Source of the DNA: Brevipalpus yothersi
Lineage: Eukaryota; Arthropoda; Arachnida; Trombidiformes; Tenuipalpidae
Length of the DNA: 64,000 nucleotides
Assembly (NCBI GenBank): GCA_003956705.1
Contig: QZCP01000247.1
Span: 1-64,000, forward strand
Reading direction: 5' to 3'
Of this stretch, positions 11,513 through 24,512 are shown in pieces. Made by a program: the position numbers and the translations under genes. The notes beneath the pieces are model-generated. The model made no database searches and was not told where the DNA came from. It saw only the letters and a list, made by a program, of their open reading frames with translations. How positions within the stretch are numbered: the first letter of the stretch is position 1; each line of letters starts with the position of its first letter.

Positions 11513-14500
11513 TGTTGACTATGTTGAGAATGTTTGAATACTGTAGGTGTGTAGGTGGGCACAAAATGTGATGGCAAACTAAAGATGATGATCTATCAAA
11601 ATTTAACCAGCAATGATCAAGTTCGACAATCGAGAATCGAGATTGCAATGACTTGATGGAATCAGATTGAGACATTTTATATATTCTCAAGTAACCAGGA
11701 CATTTATTGGTGAGACGGATTTTGGAATAGAAAAGAATAGGAATCTTTTGAAGGATGAAAAGTTTGGTGTTTCCAAGAACAAGATGAAGATTCTCCTTGT
11801 TGGTTGAATTTTTTTTTCTCTTTCTTTCTCTTTCTTCGTTTATCAGATTATTGAAAGTGTGCATGTATGTGTCTGAAAGTGTCTATTTGAAATGAAAGAG
11901 AAACTTTGGGAGATTTGAGAATGAAAATGATAGTAAGATGAGAAATAATGATGAAAGGGTAATGAGTATGGATGAAAGATTTTAAATGAGAAAAAGTTTG
12001 AAGAGATGAGCCTCTAATTGTTCACTTGGATGCATATGTATATGAAGTGCTCATCTTTCCATCTATCTATCTTTCTCATAGTTCACCATCTGATAGTCAT
12101 TTTCATGGTCAGAAGGACATTTAATCCATCATGTGAAAACTTGGGGAATGCAAATTGCGATCAACAATTAATTCTTCACCATCTTCTCTCTCTTCACTCT
12201 CCATCCTTCATCCCGTCTCAGCTTAAACGAGCCATTATTTTGCATCTACATGGATGATGAACTTCAATATCATCATGAGCCTTCTTTCACTCTTTTATCA
12301 CTTTCGAAGGGAGAAAAAAAATCTTTCGAACTTTCAAGACCCAAAATTTCGCTCAGATTGATAAGCCTTTTCCATGCATTCACTTGCTAATCATGCAAAG
12401 ATTTCTCTTTCATAATAATATGCTAAGCAATATTCCATTAGAGAATGTCCATCATGGAGAAAGTGGGTTCGATAATGAACTTCTAAGCTGTAATGTTGAG
12501 TTGCAAACTAACGGAACATTCAATCATCTTGAATCTGTAGCTTTTTTATTCCTTCCTTTCTGCCCGATAAGAGAATTATACCAGAATATTAGTTCGATTT
12601 GTCTTCAAAAGCTTTCGCCAGTTAATCATGCTTATCACCAGGCAGACCTTTATCCAATGGCCAAGAAGTTCATCGAATGAGGGTGATGGAGAGGATTTTC
12701 CCAAAATCCTCTCCCTCCTCCCCATCCTCCCCATTCTCTTCCACTCCTTCATCCTCTTCATCTACTCCAGTTTTCTCTTTCCAATTGAGCTTTTTTGTCC
12801 TCATCTATGAACCAAATGAGAAATGAGAATAGAGAAAGCGAAAAATGAGAAGCTTGCCATGTACAAATCGAGGGCGTTCAGAACATGTAATCCCTTGTAG
12901 CACGTGTATTATTGTTTGAATAACTTTTATTCTTGTATTTTTCCTCTGTAAGTTGTGTGAGTGTGCCTGTATGTATGTGTGCCTCTTGATTGGAAAGAGA
13001 GAGAAAAAGGAATATACTTCTGATTTAAACTTTTGATTGAGATCGTGCAGGGAGTAAGTGGAGAAAAAGAGAGAGAAAGCCCTACAAGAACATCAAACGC
13101 ACAATACACGGATCACAAGTCCTTCTAGAGGAATAAAAAGCTAGTTGAGAGTTATATAGTTGAGAATCTGAAAAGCTGTTTATAATGAAATGAATCTTAC
13201 AAGTAGTGAGATCTGGGATCTGGGGAAGAGAGGAATAAACTTTCGATTCTCATTTCTCTTTTTCTTTCTCTCTTCCTTTTGCTATTTTCCATCGGTTTGA
13301 TTTGAATTTGTGAACCCAAAATCCGTAGCAAACTTACACCCACTTGAATAACTTTGCTTTTTTTCTCTCTTTTTACTTCAATCTTTTTCTCTTTCTCTTT
13401 GCCCATCTCTTGTTATTTCTTTCTTGTCTCTTGTTTCACTTTTTACCACCCAATTACGCGGAATTTTGCCAAGAATATCTATCCATGCTTTTATTTTGCT
13501 TCTTGAATTGAGTAGAAACATGACGAAAGCCAATCTAACAAGCATTGAGATGGATGATATGTGAAAGATGGGAACGAAGAAGAAGAGAAAAAAGATGATG
13601 AAGAGGAAAGAGAAGAAAAAATTGAAAAAATAAGATGATAGAAATAAGATGATGGTGGAAACAAGTCAAGAAGCAAGAAAGTCGATAATAATCATCATGT
13701 TTGCCTAAAGTTTCTCTCTCTCTTTTCCTTTTCATTTTCTCTCTCTCTTTCCTACATTCATTAGTGAATATACAGCAATGTTGCAAAGTTTTTTGCCTTG
13801 TATCGGACAAGATGATCACAATTGATCATGTTACTTTTCGCCTGGATTCACCCATCATATTATTCTGTCCCAGTGTATATATGTTTTCACCGGTGAATAG
13901 ATTGAAATGACTTCCACACTGCTGACCTGCATTGTAATACACACACACACGATGATTACAATCTTAATCCTGTCTCCTTGTCCAAGGGTATCTTGCTGAC
14001 CATTGTCAAGTTAGTTATAAAGGTGGACATAGATTGAGCCTGATAAGGGTGACTTGATGAGAAAGAGAGAGAGAGAGAGAAAGAGAGAAAGAGAGAAAGA
14101 GAGAAAGAGAGAAAGAGAGAGAGAAAGAGAGAAAGAGAGAAAGAGAGAAAGAGAGAGAGAAGCAGAGAGAATACAATTAATTTAGATGTGTGTACATGTC
14201 TTCAGCTTGTTTCTCACAGCCAAATTCTAATCTGAGCTTGATGACCACTGAATGATCAGTCTAGTAGTTGTAGCAGTGAAAAAGTGGCAATGATGATGGT
14301 GTGAATCAATGCCACCGTTCAAGCCGGGGAAGAGAGAGAGGGAGATGGACAAGGTTATAGTTAGCAACATTCTTGTAAATGATGACAAAGATGATGGTAT
14401 TCTCACTCTTGATGATTGTTAATGAAGGGAATTGAATTGAATATTGGCCTTATGAATAGAGAAGCGTGTGGAGGGAAGCAAAAATCTTGTCTGACCAGTG

Positions 14501-17107
14501 AGTTTGATGCAGGATGAGAGAGAGAGAGAGAGAGAGCGATAGACGAGTAGCAGTTGGGAAGAGGATGGAAGATGGAAGAGAGAAGAGAGAGAGAGAGAAA
14601 TAAGATGAAGAAGCCCAGGCCAATAGGTGTTCATGATAAATTGTAGAGATTTTCATGTTACCATCACGAAAGCGTGTCGACTGGGTTCCCACAGAGTTCG
14701 CGCCCTCATACTCAGGCCACATCACGATAGAAATGAAGAGAGAGAGAGAGAGTGACTATGTGTGTAGCCATAGCTTATAAGCCGATGCAATTATTACTCT
14801 CTTCTTCATTTTCGATTCGATCATCTTTCATCTTCTCTCTCTCTCTCTCTCTTTCATTTTAATCTGCTTCTATTCATAATCCTCAAGTATTTTGCTCTCT
14901 CCATCATTGCCTCTTGACTGAAAATCGCACACATATACACTCATTTTTATGTTCAATATCATGAAATGTTTCCATCTTTCTTTCTCTCTCTCCCTCTTTT
15001 AATGTTTTTTCATTTCAATATCATCTCTCTCTCCCGGAGCTAGAGTCTGCATCAAGATGACCAGATTTGATCACAAAGTTTCAAAAAGTGCTAATCCACT
15101 TGCAAGCTCCTCTTCAACACCAAAACTCATCTGTTTCGAGAGATGTAATTTTGTGAATTCGCTAATCGGCTCATATTTTTTAAAACTCTTCGCCATACTA
15201 TATGTTTGTACATGTATGTGTGTGTGTGTAAGTGTATTCATTAAGTTGAGAAACTGGTTGTAAGATCATTGGGGATGCTGATCAATTTCAATATAATTCA
15301 CTTCCAAGGCCAAGAAATGATGCGATTCACCTGATGCTAAATTTGATGGTTTAAAAAATGAATCTCTTTTTATTTTACCTTTCATAACTTGTATGCATGT
15401 ATATGTATGTATATGTATGTGTGTGTGTGTGTTTGTGTGTGGGGACAAGCTTTGAATAGTATTTCTTTTTATATTGCTGTTACCTTTCTCAACTTTGGTG
15501 TTTCTTACATAACCAGAATTTATTAATCATGATTGCTTCTTGATACAATTGATGCCCTCTCCTGGCTCACCAGTCTTTGAGTAAAATTTTTCTCTCTCTC
15601 TCTCTTCCCTTTCAAACACACACACTGTTAAGGCTTACAGAACTTATATGTGCCCGGAGGCAATATGAAGGCTGTGTATTCATGTATAAACACTCCCTAT
15701 CTATTCCCGGTTGAAAGAAGATGATAGCCTTTTTCTATCACTTTTTCTTTTATCAAATTCAAAATATCATCCTATAATGATCCTCATCACACCAGATTCA
15801 TTATACATTCCACCTTTTCTTTCATGATGATGAGAATTCATCTTTTTCTCTTACCTAGCTCTCTATTCTTTGAGCTCATATTCCAAGAGATCAGAGAAAA
15901 GAGTCATCGACTGATCATGAATTTTAGAACCAATGCCTTACAAATGTATATGTGCCCATCTCTCTCTCTCCACAAATGAGATAGAAAATTGAGTCCAAAT
16001 TTTGTAAGCTAAGAACCAATCTGATATCTGGAATATCATGGAATTTTTCGCTCTTATTTCTTTTTCTCTTTCACTTCCCTCGCTTCTAGTTTGTAAGTGA
16101 AAGAAGAAGAATATAATAGAATCCAATTTCATCGCTCAAAAGCTCAAATGATATAACTTTGTCCACCATCACTCTGTTTGTCCGTTCGATATCCAGTGTC
16201 GCCTATTATTTTTCTCTCTCCTCATCTCTCTCTCTTTCTATCTCTTCATCCCTCTCCTCATCACTAGCCTCCACAAGAATGGAGGAGAGAAGGGAGAGTG
16301 AAAGACATCTCATGTGATAAGAGCTGGAAAATCGAACTTTTCTAGCTACTATTGGGTGATGTGGCCCGAAAAGTGGCCTTATTATATTGTATTTCCTTCA
16401 AAATGATCAAAGGTCAGGTACCAGTCTATCACACATCACAATCGAAAAGGACCATCATCATCGTTTTTCGTGCTCATCTCTCTCACTCTCTCTATACAAC
16501 TATTATTACTTCTCTCTCGCTTCACATCATTCTGATGCTGTATATATATTCTTTTTGCATGCAGATTCATGACACAAGCATTCGATCTGCTTCTTCTTCT
16601 TCTCTCTGTCTCTCTCTTCCTTCTCTTCCTGAGTCTATCTTATTCCGGACTTCCGATTCGGCAGTCAGATAGCCTCACTACTTTGTGGAGCCTGTCGGTA
16701 TGCGTGATTTTCAGTTTCAAGGCATCAATTAGAATGAATCCATGGATTCTCTCTCTCTCTCTCTCTCTTTCTCTTCTTTCTGAGCAGAATAGAACCTCTT
16801 TGAATCATCATCATTTTCGCCAAAAGAGGGTGAATGAGTATGAGTTGGTGTGTATTTATGATCATTTGAATCATGTCTGAATACCGTTATTTAGAGTATT
16901 TAGACTTGATCACTAGTAAATTCTCTCTCTTCTTCGAAATCGTCTCAGTGACGATGAAGATGAAGATGATAAGTAGTGACTTTTTTGCGTTTGCATTTGA
17001 AAATTTTGAAATTTTTCATTTATTTTTCTCTACTCTTTTCCAACTACCATTGATCGATAAATGTTCTATCATCTAATCCATTTTTTCTCTCTTTTCTATC
17101 AAACCAG
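11513..17107. other. Gene-poor region upstream of the visible ephrin exons
   Basis: No convincing coding exon is seen. It contains CT/GA microsatellites, including a GAAAGAGA-type array at about 14064-14164, a perfect 12-bp inverted repeat at 12688-12714, and a possible exon at 16566-16697 (acceptor TTTTTGCATGCAG, ATG at 16569, hydrophobic frame, donor GTATGC). That exon is out of phase with the next ephrin exon. The missing first exon(s) of ephrin should lie in or beyond this stretch. Confidence 0.45.
14064..14164. repeat. (GAAAGAGA)n / GA-rich array
   Basis: Tandem GAAAGAGA and GA units run for about 100 bp. It is an imperfect purine microsatellite. Confidence 0.9.
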
Positions 17108-17441
17108 ATTCCGGATAGACAACACAGATCACATAATAGACGTGAATCGTGGTAATCGAAGTCCATTTGAATATGATCAAGTCAACATTATTTGTCCAAC
17201 ATATCCTCAAGGAACCCGAGAAGAGGACACGGAATCTTATATAATTTACAATGTAAGTGATGGTCACGCATTGAAATAATTTTGTGTATGTGTGTGTAAA
17301 ATGCCTACTTCCTCCTCCTCCTTCCTCCTTCATCTTCTTTTCTTCGCCATCATCTATTTCCACCTCTTCTTGGATTTTGCTTCCTCTTTCTTTTTCTCGA
17401 TTCTTTTTCTTCTCCATCTTATTTCTGATTCTTGTATATTT

Positions 17442-17506
<65 letters not shown>

Positions 17507-18155
17507 NNNNNNNNNNNNNNNNNNNNNNNNNNNNNNNNNNNNNNNNNNNNNNNNNNNNNNNNNNNNNNNNNNNNNNNNNNNNNNNNNNNNNNNNNNNNNN
17601 NNNNNNNNNNNNNNNNNNNNNNNNNNNNNNNNNNNNNNNNNNNNNNNNNNNNNNNNNNNNNNNNNNNNNNNNNNNNNNNNNNNNNNNNNNNNNNNNNNNN
17701 NNNNNNNNNNNNNNNNNNNNNNNNNNNNNNNNNNNNNNNNNNNNNNNNNNNNNNNNNNNNNNNNNNNNNNNNNNNNNNNNNNNNNNNNNNNNNNNNNNNN
17801 NNNNNNNNNNNNNNNNNNNNNNNNNNNNNNNNNNNNNNNNNNNNNNNNNNNNNNNNNNNNNNNNNNNNNNNNNNNNNNNNNNNNNNNNNNNNNNNNNNNN
17901 NNNNNNNNNNNNNNNNNNNNNNNNNNNNNNNNNNNNNNNNNNNNNNNNNNNNNNNNNNNNNNNNNNNNNNNNNNNNNNNNNNNNNNNNNNNNNNNNNNNN
18001 NNNNNNNNNNNNNNNNNNNNNNNNNNNNNNNNNNNNNNNNNNNNNNNNNNNNNNNNNNNNNNNNNNNNNNNNNNNNNNNNNNNNNNNNNNNNNNNNNNNN
18101 NNNNNNNNNNNNNNNNNNNNNNNNNNNNNNNNNNNNNNNNNNNNNNNNNNNNNNN

Positions 18156-18212
<57 letters not shown>

Positions 18213-21200
18213 CTCTCATCTTTCCTTCAACTCATTTGATCTCACAACCGATGTAAGGAGGAGGAAAAGAGGAGAGAGAAGAGACAAACACACACATACA
18301 CAATGTAATCACTCGGTTATCCATCTTCTCGGTAGCCAATTGGCCCTGACACATTGTGCTTCCAATTGCCCTTCGCCTCAATCGATGGTGATGCTTTCAA
18401 ATTGAATCTTCTTCAATTATCTGTGATCGCATCATCATTGGTGATAATAATAAGCGTAATGTAACTCACTGTGTGTATGTATATACCGTTAGGATGGTTC
18501 GCAAGTCCGAGCCTATTTTTTTGCCCTGAAAGCCACATCTTCCGGTGTAAAGGAAGAGAGAGAGAGAGCAAGTGAAAAAATAACATTTAGATTGACATTT
18601 TGTGTTCCCAGGTTAAATGGGAAAGGTTAACACGATGAATTGTGAGAGAAGAAGAGGAAGTTGAGAGGAAGAAAGATTTGTTCACCTTCAATTTGAGGTT
18701 TGGCTGGTTGATATCATTTTGATTTCATTACTTGATAGTATTCGAATTCAGTTCTGGTGGGGTATTGGGTTTGGTTATGGGAAAAAAGGAATGAAAGTAT
18801 GGTGATAAACGGTGTATTTAAATACAAGATCAATTATTGTGTGTATTCTAGAATTGTTCAATTTATTATATCATATTTACATTCATTTGCACAATCGGCC
18901 TGCTAAAAGATTCTCTCATCTTTTTTTGAGGTGTGATTTAGAGAGGAAAATTTTTCCAAAATTTAAATTTAAATTTTCTACTAGCATGTTGATTATTTAT
19001 TAAAAAATATGGTGATTATTAGGATAAGGAATTTTTGGAAGAAAAATTCCTAGGAAAAGGAAGGAATATAAAAAATGATTACATTTTTTTTCCAAGTTAG
19101 ACCAACTCAGTGTAAGTCTAATATGATAATTTGTTCACCTTTCTGATGACCGATCAATCAAATTCATTGTGTAGGCAGTGCAATTTTCTTAGCATGTTAT
19201 TATTAATATGCATCAATAATTTTTTGGTAGAAAATTTTTTCCCGAGCAAAAGAGAAGAAGAAGAAAAATTAATTCACCAAGTTCAATATCCTGAACGAGA
19301 GGTTTCAATTCAATCTATATATCATGATGTGCTTGATCTTTCTTGGGACTCTTTCTTTTTCCAATACTTTTTTTCAATTTTCTTCAGCCAAAAGATGAAT
19401 CGATAAACATTCATCCGATTTGCGGGCAAATTTGAATCCTCCCCACAATCAACACTGCCCCACCATGAAGGACATCCATGAATGATGGAAATTAAATTTA
19501 AATTATCTGATCATTTGGGCAAGAATGTTTTCAAACGTGTTTATATTTGTTGAAAACTGTGTAAAGAACTCTCAAAACTGATTTCAAATCAGCATTCACA
19601 ATGTCTTCAGCACGAACTTTTTGTTTAACCTGAAGAATAATCAAGAAAATCGAAAAGAAATACACACAAACTAATCAATATTTTGATCTCGTATCAATTG
19701 GGGATAAAAAAAGGAGAGAGAGAGAAAATATTATCACTTACATATATTCCAGCATCCTCCATCAGCTGGAAGGCAACATTAACATTATGTAGTTTGTTGA
19801 TTGGTGAACAGTTAATGTAATTGTCTGGTGAGAGAGCAGTTTCTTTACCAGTCAGTGTATCGGCAAGTGGATCAGTTGATGTTGTATAGATATTTCCTAG
19901 AGGTACAAAGTAGCCTTCCAACATTCCCATGAGAAAAACTATCAACAATCCGTCACTAAATTGATTTGGATCCAACTCTTGTCCACTAGGACCCGAATAA
20001 CATTCAATATTGATTCGAGTCAAGTGTCGATTGACAAAGTTAACCAATGATCGCTTGACCATTTGCAATTTGTCTGGAGCGTGATCAAACAGTGTGTCAA
20101 ATGCATCTCGTGGCTCAATTCTCATTCCAAGTTCATCATAAGTACCGGTCAGCTGTTCACTAACAGTTCTGGTATGAAGTTGTCCTTCTCTTTTCTGAAA
20201 TAATTTGTGTGTAGAGAGAGAGAGAGAGAAAAAAATTGATTAGTTAATGGTTGAAAGGACAATTAAATTTTCAATTAATTAATAACCTGAACAACCACAA
20301 CGTTCACGGCAACATTCTCGGGCAATCTGATTGGTGCACGATAGTGTCGAATTAAAGCTACACAAAGGTGAACTATTTCCACAGGATTTTTGTTATGAAT
20401 TCCTGAAATTAACGGTAAATATTTAGTGAGTGAAATGATTGTATAATCATAATTCACACATTATCAACATACCTTCAACAGTCCATTTGATGCTATTCCA
20501 GCGAGTTTGAAGTCCCAAGTGTCGATTAGCTGTTTCTAGAACAACTCTCAGTTTGTATTTTTGTAGATCTTCATTTTGGGTCACTTCGATAACATCCAAT
20601 TTTTGGCCACTAAAATGAATGAAATTTTCTCATTATTATTCATCATTCTTCCATAATTATTTGCTGATAAACTTGTTACCTCAATTTTTCAACCAACTTT
20701 CCCAGAATTTGTCCATCATACAGATCTTCTTGTAAATTTTTCACTATTATTCTCTCCTCACTGTGAAGAAAAAGAAAATAAGGTGAACAAAGGAAAGAAA
20801 AATCTCTTCCAATCAGAATGTAGTTCTCATTGTGTTCTTAAGGTAACTAGAGGAAGAATCAAAAGAGAAGAGAGAAAAGAAAAAAAAGAAGTTGCCTCCA
20901 TTGATTCACCTTAATTCATCACCAATCCAATTACACAGTATTTGGGTTAGCTCTTTGTATCCAGCATTTTCATTAGCGGAAGGTTCCAACATTGACCGCT
21001 CCTCGTATTCATCTTAAGTGACAAATGAGAAAGAGAGAGAGAGAAAAAAAATCGAATCAAAAGAAGAAGAAGAGAATATATTCATCAATATTAATTGAGA
21101 TTTGTGGCCATGTCCTGCCACAATTGGTAATGGTGAAAGATGTTGATAGAGGTGAGAAACGGAAAAAAATTAGTTAGATAGTATATTAACTTACTGAGTA

Positions 21201-22302
21201 TGTATTCATGAGGATCGCTTTCGATGGCAGGATTAAGTGTTGGCCCATCAATAGCATTTTTACCTTCCTCTTCCAACTCTTCAACTATAATCACAAACAT
21301 ATAAACGAAACAGTGAGTAAAGAGAAAATTTTTCAATCATCTGATTGAGATGATGGAAAAAAATATTTCGGCACAAATAATTTCCATTCCCAACCAGTGA
21401 CTTACCTTCCTTTTCTTCTTTCATCTTCTTTCGACGTCCCAAAGTATTGAGATAATCGAAAAACGATTCCGATTTATCGTTTGGTGGAGGTGAAGGTGGT
21501 GTAATCATGGTTCTTCTTTTTCTTTCTTCAATTATTATCTTTCTATTCAATTTATCGAAATAATATGAGGTTAGCCAAAGGAAAACTAAAATGTATTCAC
21601 TTTCTCGATGTGCCTTTGTTATGCTGGATTGACCCAAGTGAAGTATGTGAGTTGAGTATCAAAACACGCTTCAACAAAACGATTGATAGCTCTCGATCGA
21701 GGACACGGAAGTAACCCGTTAAATACACCGGTCACAGAAAGGTGAAAATGTGTATCATCTAATCATGAAATTCACGATGAGAATTCACTAATTAATATTA
21801 TCTAAAAATTATCAAATCTTATTCGAAAAAGAGACCGAGAGAGAGACCGAAAGGAACATCAAAAATTGAAAAAGAGATGCTGTTTGTAATGCATTCACAT
21901 TCACATCTCCTTAGATGTGTCTAACCAAATATAGCAATGATCAAGTTCCTGGCCAAACTTGAAAGAGGCTGTAGCTTTTGCTCATCCTAAATTTTCTCTC
22001 CTCTCTCTCCTCATCTCTCTCTCTCTTTCTCTCTCTTCTCTTTCCTCATCTCTTCCCTCTCTCTCTCTATCATGAGCCTACTCTCGAATGTTTGTTGTTT
22101 CTCCCTGAACACCCACATCTTCCTCCTATGAGCTGGCTTGTATTCACACACACATTTTATGATTTCGAAAAAGTTATTTTGTCCTCATTAGCAATATAAA
22201 ATGCTAGTCATATCCATAGTCAACAGGAAGATAATAATATTATTAAATTGTGAGAATGATGAGATAGACTCGATTAGATGACTTGATGTGATCTGTCCAG
22301 AG

Positions 22303-22356
<54 letters not shown>

Positions 22357-23876
22357 ACCAGATTCCCTCTTCCTAGTTCGAATGTATCATGTGATCAGTG
22401 GTCTATGAGTGTATATATCAACAGATGAATCGCAAAATTTTATCTCATGAGTAATGAATTTATCTTTCATCGAAAAGTAGCGTATTCTTCGAAAAATATC
22501 ATGAATAAGAGAATAGAGTCCCAATAGAGAATAGCTGTAATTGAATGATTGACCATGTATCTGGTATACGTCGAATAATAATTGCCTGAAAGTTTTGGTG
22601 GAATAGCTTGGATGAATTTTATGGGCTTGGGCTTTCAATTTTGGGTAGATTACGATTTGTAAACATGAACATTGGGCCACTACTACCGGTCAGAAGAAGT
22701 AATGATAACCGAGAATGACCATCATAATGACATTATCCAACTGTTTGATCTCTCTCTCATTTATTAATTCCCTTTATTTTGTATTCCCGAATAGGTTTCA
22801 AAAGAAGAATACGATTCGTGTCGCGTGATCAACAGTAATGCGAGAATAATCGCTCTCTGTGATAAACCGCATTATGCCAAGTATTTTACGATCACATTTC
22901 GATCATTCACTCCCCAACCAGGTGGACTTGAATTTAAGCCTGGACAAGATTATTATTTTATAACCACATCAACCGGGCGAGCCGGTGGCTTAAATCAAAA
23001 AGTGGGTGGAAGATGTTCCACACATCATATGAAGATGATTTTCAAAGTATGCTGTTCTTCAAATAATTCCAATGATAATGACAAGAATGAATCCTCTTCC
23101 AATGGTGAGTATCAAATATGAAGTATCAAATAATATTTCAATATTTTTTGATCACTAATACTGTCCTTCTTCCCAAAAAATCAGGATCCAATGGTTTCGC
23201 CAAAGAGCAACTTAACTCATCATCCTCAAGTTCATCATCATCGTCATCCTATTCCTCATCATTTTCGTTGCCTTTTCCATCTCCAAGTGATCTCAATGGC
23301 TTGGATTTTCATAAAAATACATTGTTGAACAAGATAACCAATATTTCATCAAACAATCCTTCGATAATTGTTCGACAAAATGGAGCAGATTCATTTACCA
23401 TTAATAATAATGATCTTCGAGGAAGCCAGTCTGGTCAACCGATAGATTCACATACTGTATTTTCTAACACTAATTCTGTCAATATAGTGAATCCAAATAG
23501 ATTAGAGACAATATCCAATGATCGGATGATGATAACTAATCACAGTAATCAGAAAATAAATTCTGGTGGATCTCGTTCAGCATCATCCCTATTCTCATCT
23601 CCATCACCCATACTGCCTACATCACCAACATCATACTGGTGGAGACCACATTTCACCAAGCTACCATCTCTTAAGCACAATAATGATGCTAACAATCTGA
23701 GGCCAGGAGCATCTGAAAGTGATGGCCGATTGAAAAATGGTTCCAATGGCTGGGTGATCATCATTGGCTCGGCCGTTGGTGTAACAATTGCATGTGTCGT
23801 AATTTGTGCCCTTTTTGCTTGCACGAACTATCTTTTCTTTCCACCCCGAAGAAAGCAACAATTATCTAAATGTTGA
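17108..23876 (+). CDS. Ephrin, membrane-anchored Eph-receptor ligand (5' end missing)
   Basis: Three plus-strand exons: 17108-17252 (phase 2 start, donor AAT|GTAAGT), 22795-23104 (acceptor ATAG, donor G|GTGAGT) and 23185-23876 (stop TGA). They give about 382 residues. The first two encode most of an ephrin receptor-binding domain: RFRIDNTDHIIDV, then QVNIICPTYPQG, the Cys in EEYDSCRVI, then IALCDKP, FTPQPGGLEFKPGQDYYFI and the paired-Cys end MIFKVCC. The exon encoding the usual signal peptide and the WNxxNP segment was not found. After the domain come a 13-Ser-rich stretch and a long polar Ser/Asn-rich stalk. A single helix with IIIGSAVGVTIACVVICALF follows, then a short basic tail ending RRKQQLSKC, without the PDZ-binding tail of vertebrate ephrin-B. 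The role is contact-dependent Eph signalling. Intron 17253-22794 contains the assembly gap and the antisense parvin gene. Confidence 0.85.
17447..18209. repeat. (CT)n microsatellite interrupted by an assembly gap
   Basis: Pure CT repeats run into an N block at 17507-18155 (649 Ns) and resume as CT on the far side. The gap is almost certainly an unresolved (CT)n expansion or a collapsed repeat, and 649 may only be an estimated size. It lies in the ephrin intron, sense strand CT. Confidence 0.9.
19531..21508 (-). CDS. Parvin (actopaxin/affixin), integrin-ILK adaptor, 393 aa
   Basis: Eight minus-strand exons with consistent phase: 21508-21406, 21284-21195, 21012-20910, 20760-20680, 20609-20473, 20402-20287, 20194-19742 and 19629-19531 (TGA). 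They total 393 residues, slightly above the usual 365-375. The protein has a short basic N-terminus (LGRRKKMKEEKE), an acidic linker, then CH1 (ERIIVKNLQEDLYDGQIL through YRAPIRLPENVAVNVVVVQ) and CH2 (RDAFDTLFDHAPDKLQMVKR, then LLIVFLMGMLEGYFVPL). It ends with the family hallmark ADLKSVLRVLYTVFNKYKHV. CH2 carries an insert of roughly 25 residues between GYFVPL and the LHNVNVAFQLMEDAG motif. Parvins link ILK-PINCH to actin at integrin adhesions. The whole gene sits antisense inside an ephrin intron. The ATG at 21506-21508 was chosen because homology begins just after it. One weak donor (CAG|GTTATT) was used at 20286. Confidence 0.92.
22305..22353. repeat. (GA)n microsatellite
   Basis: About 49 bp of pure GA between the parvin 5' end and the second visible ephrin exon. 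Confidence 0.95.
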
Positions 23877-24512
23877 TTGCGAAAATGTTGTGATTTATTT
23901 GCTTTTGTAATTAGTAAAGAGACCTTTCTTTGTTAATCCAAACCTATCAAACATTGTTGGCATTACTAACGCGAAAACACAATTATTTAGAATTGTACGG
24001 ATGTACAGATTATATATAGATGAAGATCAATTCTTATATCAATATCAGGCTAACCTGGGTCTATTCATAATTCGAATATCTTCTGAAATCATTTCAACCT
24101 AGTAAAAGGAAATTTAAATCAGTGCTCACTTTCCACGAATGAAATTCTCATGGATAATCAAGATTGAAACGATGGAAAGAAATAGAGAATTTAATTCTAA
24201 ACTTAACTGTATGATATAGCTGTTTTTTAGATTTGGTCATGAATTAGGTGACAATGGATGAGAATTTACTGCTTGACAGAATTTTTCGATTGGAATTTGA
24301 ATAAGATAGGTATATTCTTTTAAATGTTAGTATTCGTCCACATCTCAAATTATTTAGCTACGCAAAAAAACACAACAACTACAATTTCTACAATATCTAA
24401 ATCTTTCAATGGCTAGAACAATCAAAGGAATAGTTTTTCAATTTGAACAATGCAACAAGAATGATTAATAATTCGAACCAATTAAAATGAATCAAAGAAA
24501 TCGTGTTTTGAT

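Noticed and set aside
17284..18405. Long plus-strand open frame of 373 codons
   Set aside because: It spans the N gap and a (CT)n repeat. The coding potential is an artefact of Ns and Ser-Leu translation.
19531..21508. Possible Argonaute-type gene on the minus strand
   Set aside because: First impression only. The sequence FDTLFDHAPDKLQMVKR and the ending LKSVLRVLYTVFNKYKHV identify parvin CH domains, and no PAZ or PIWI motif is present.
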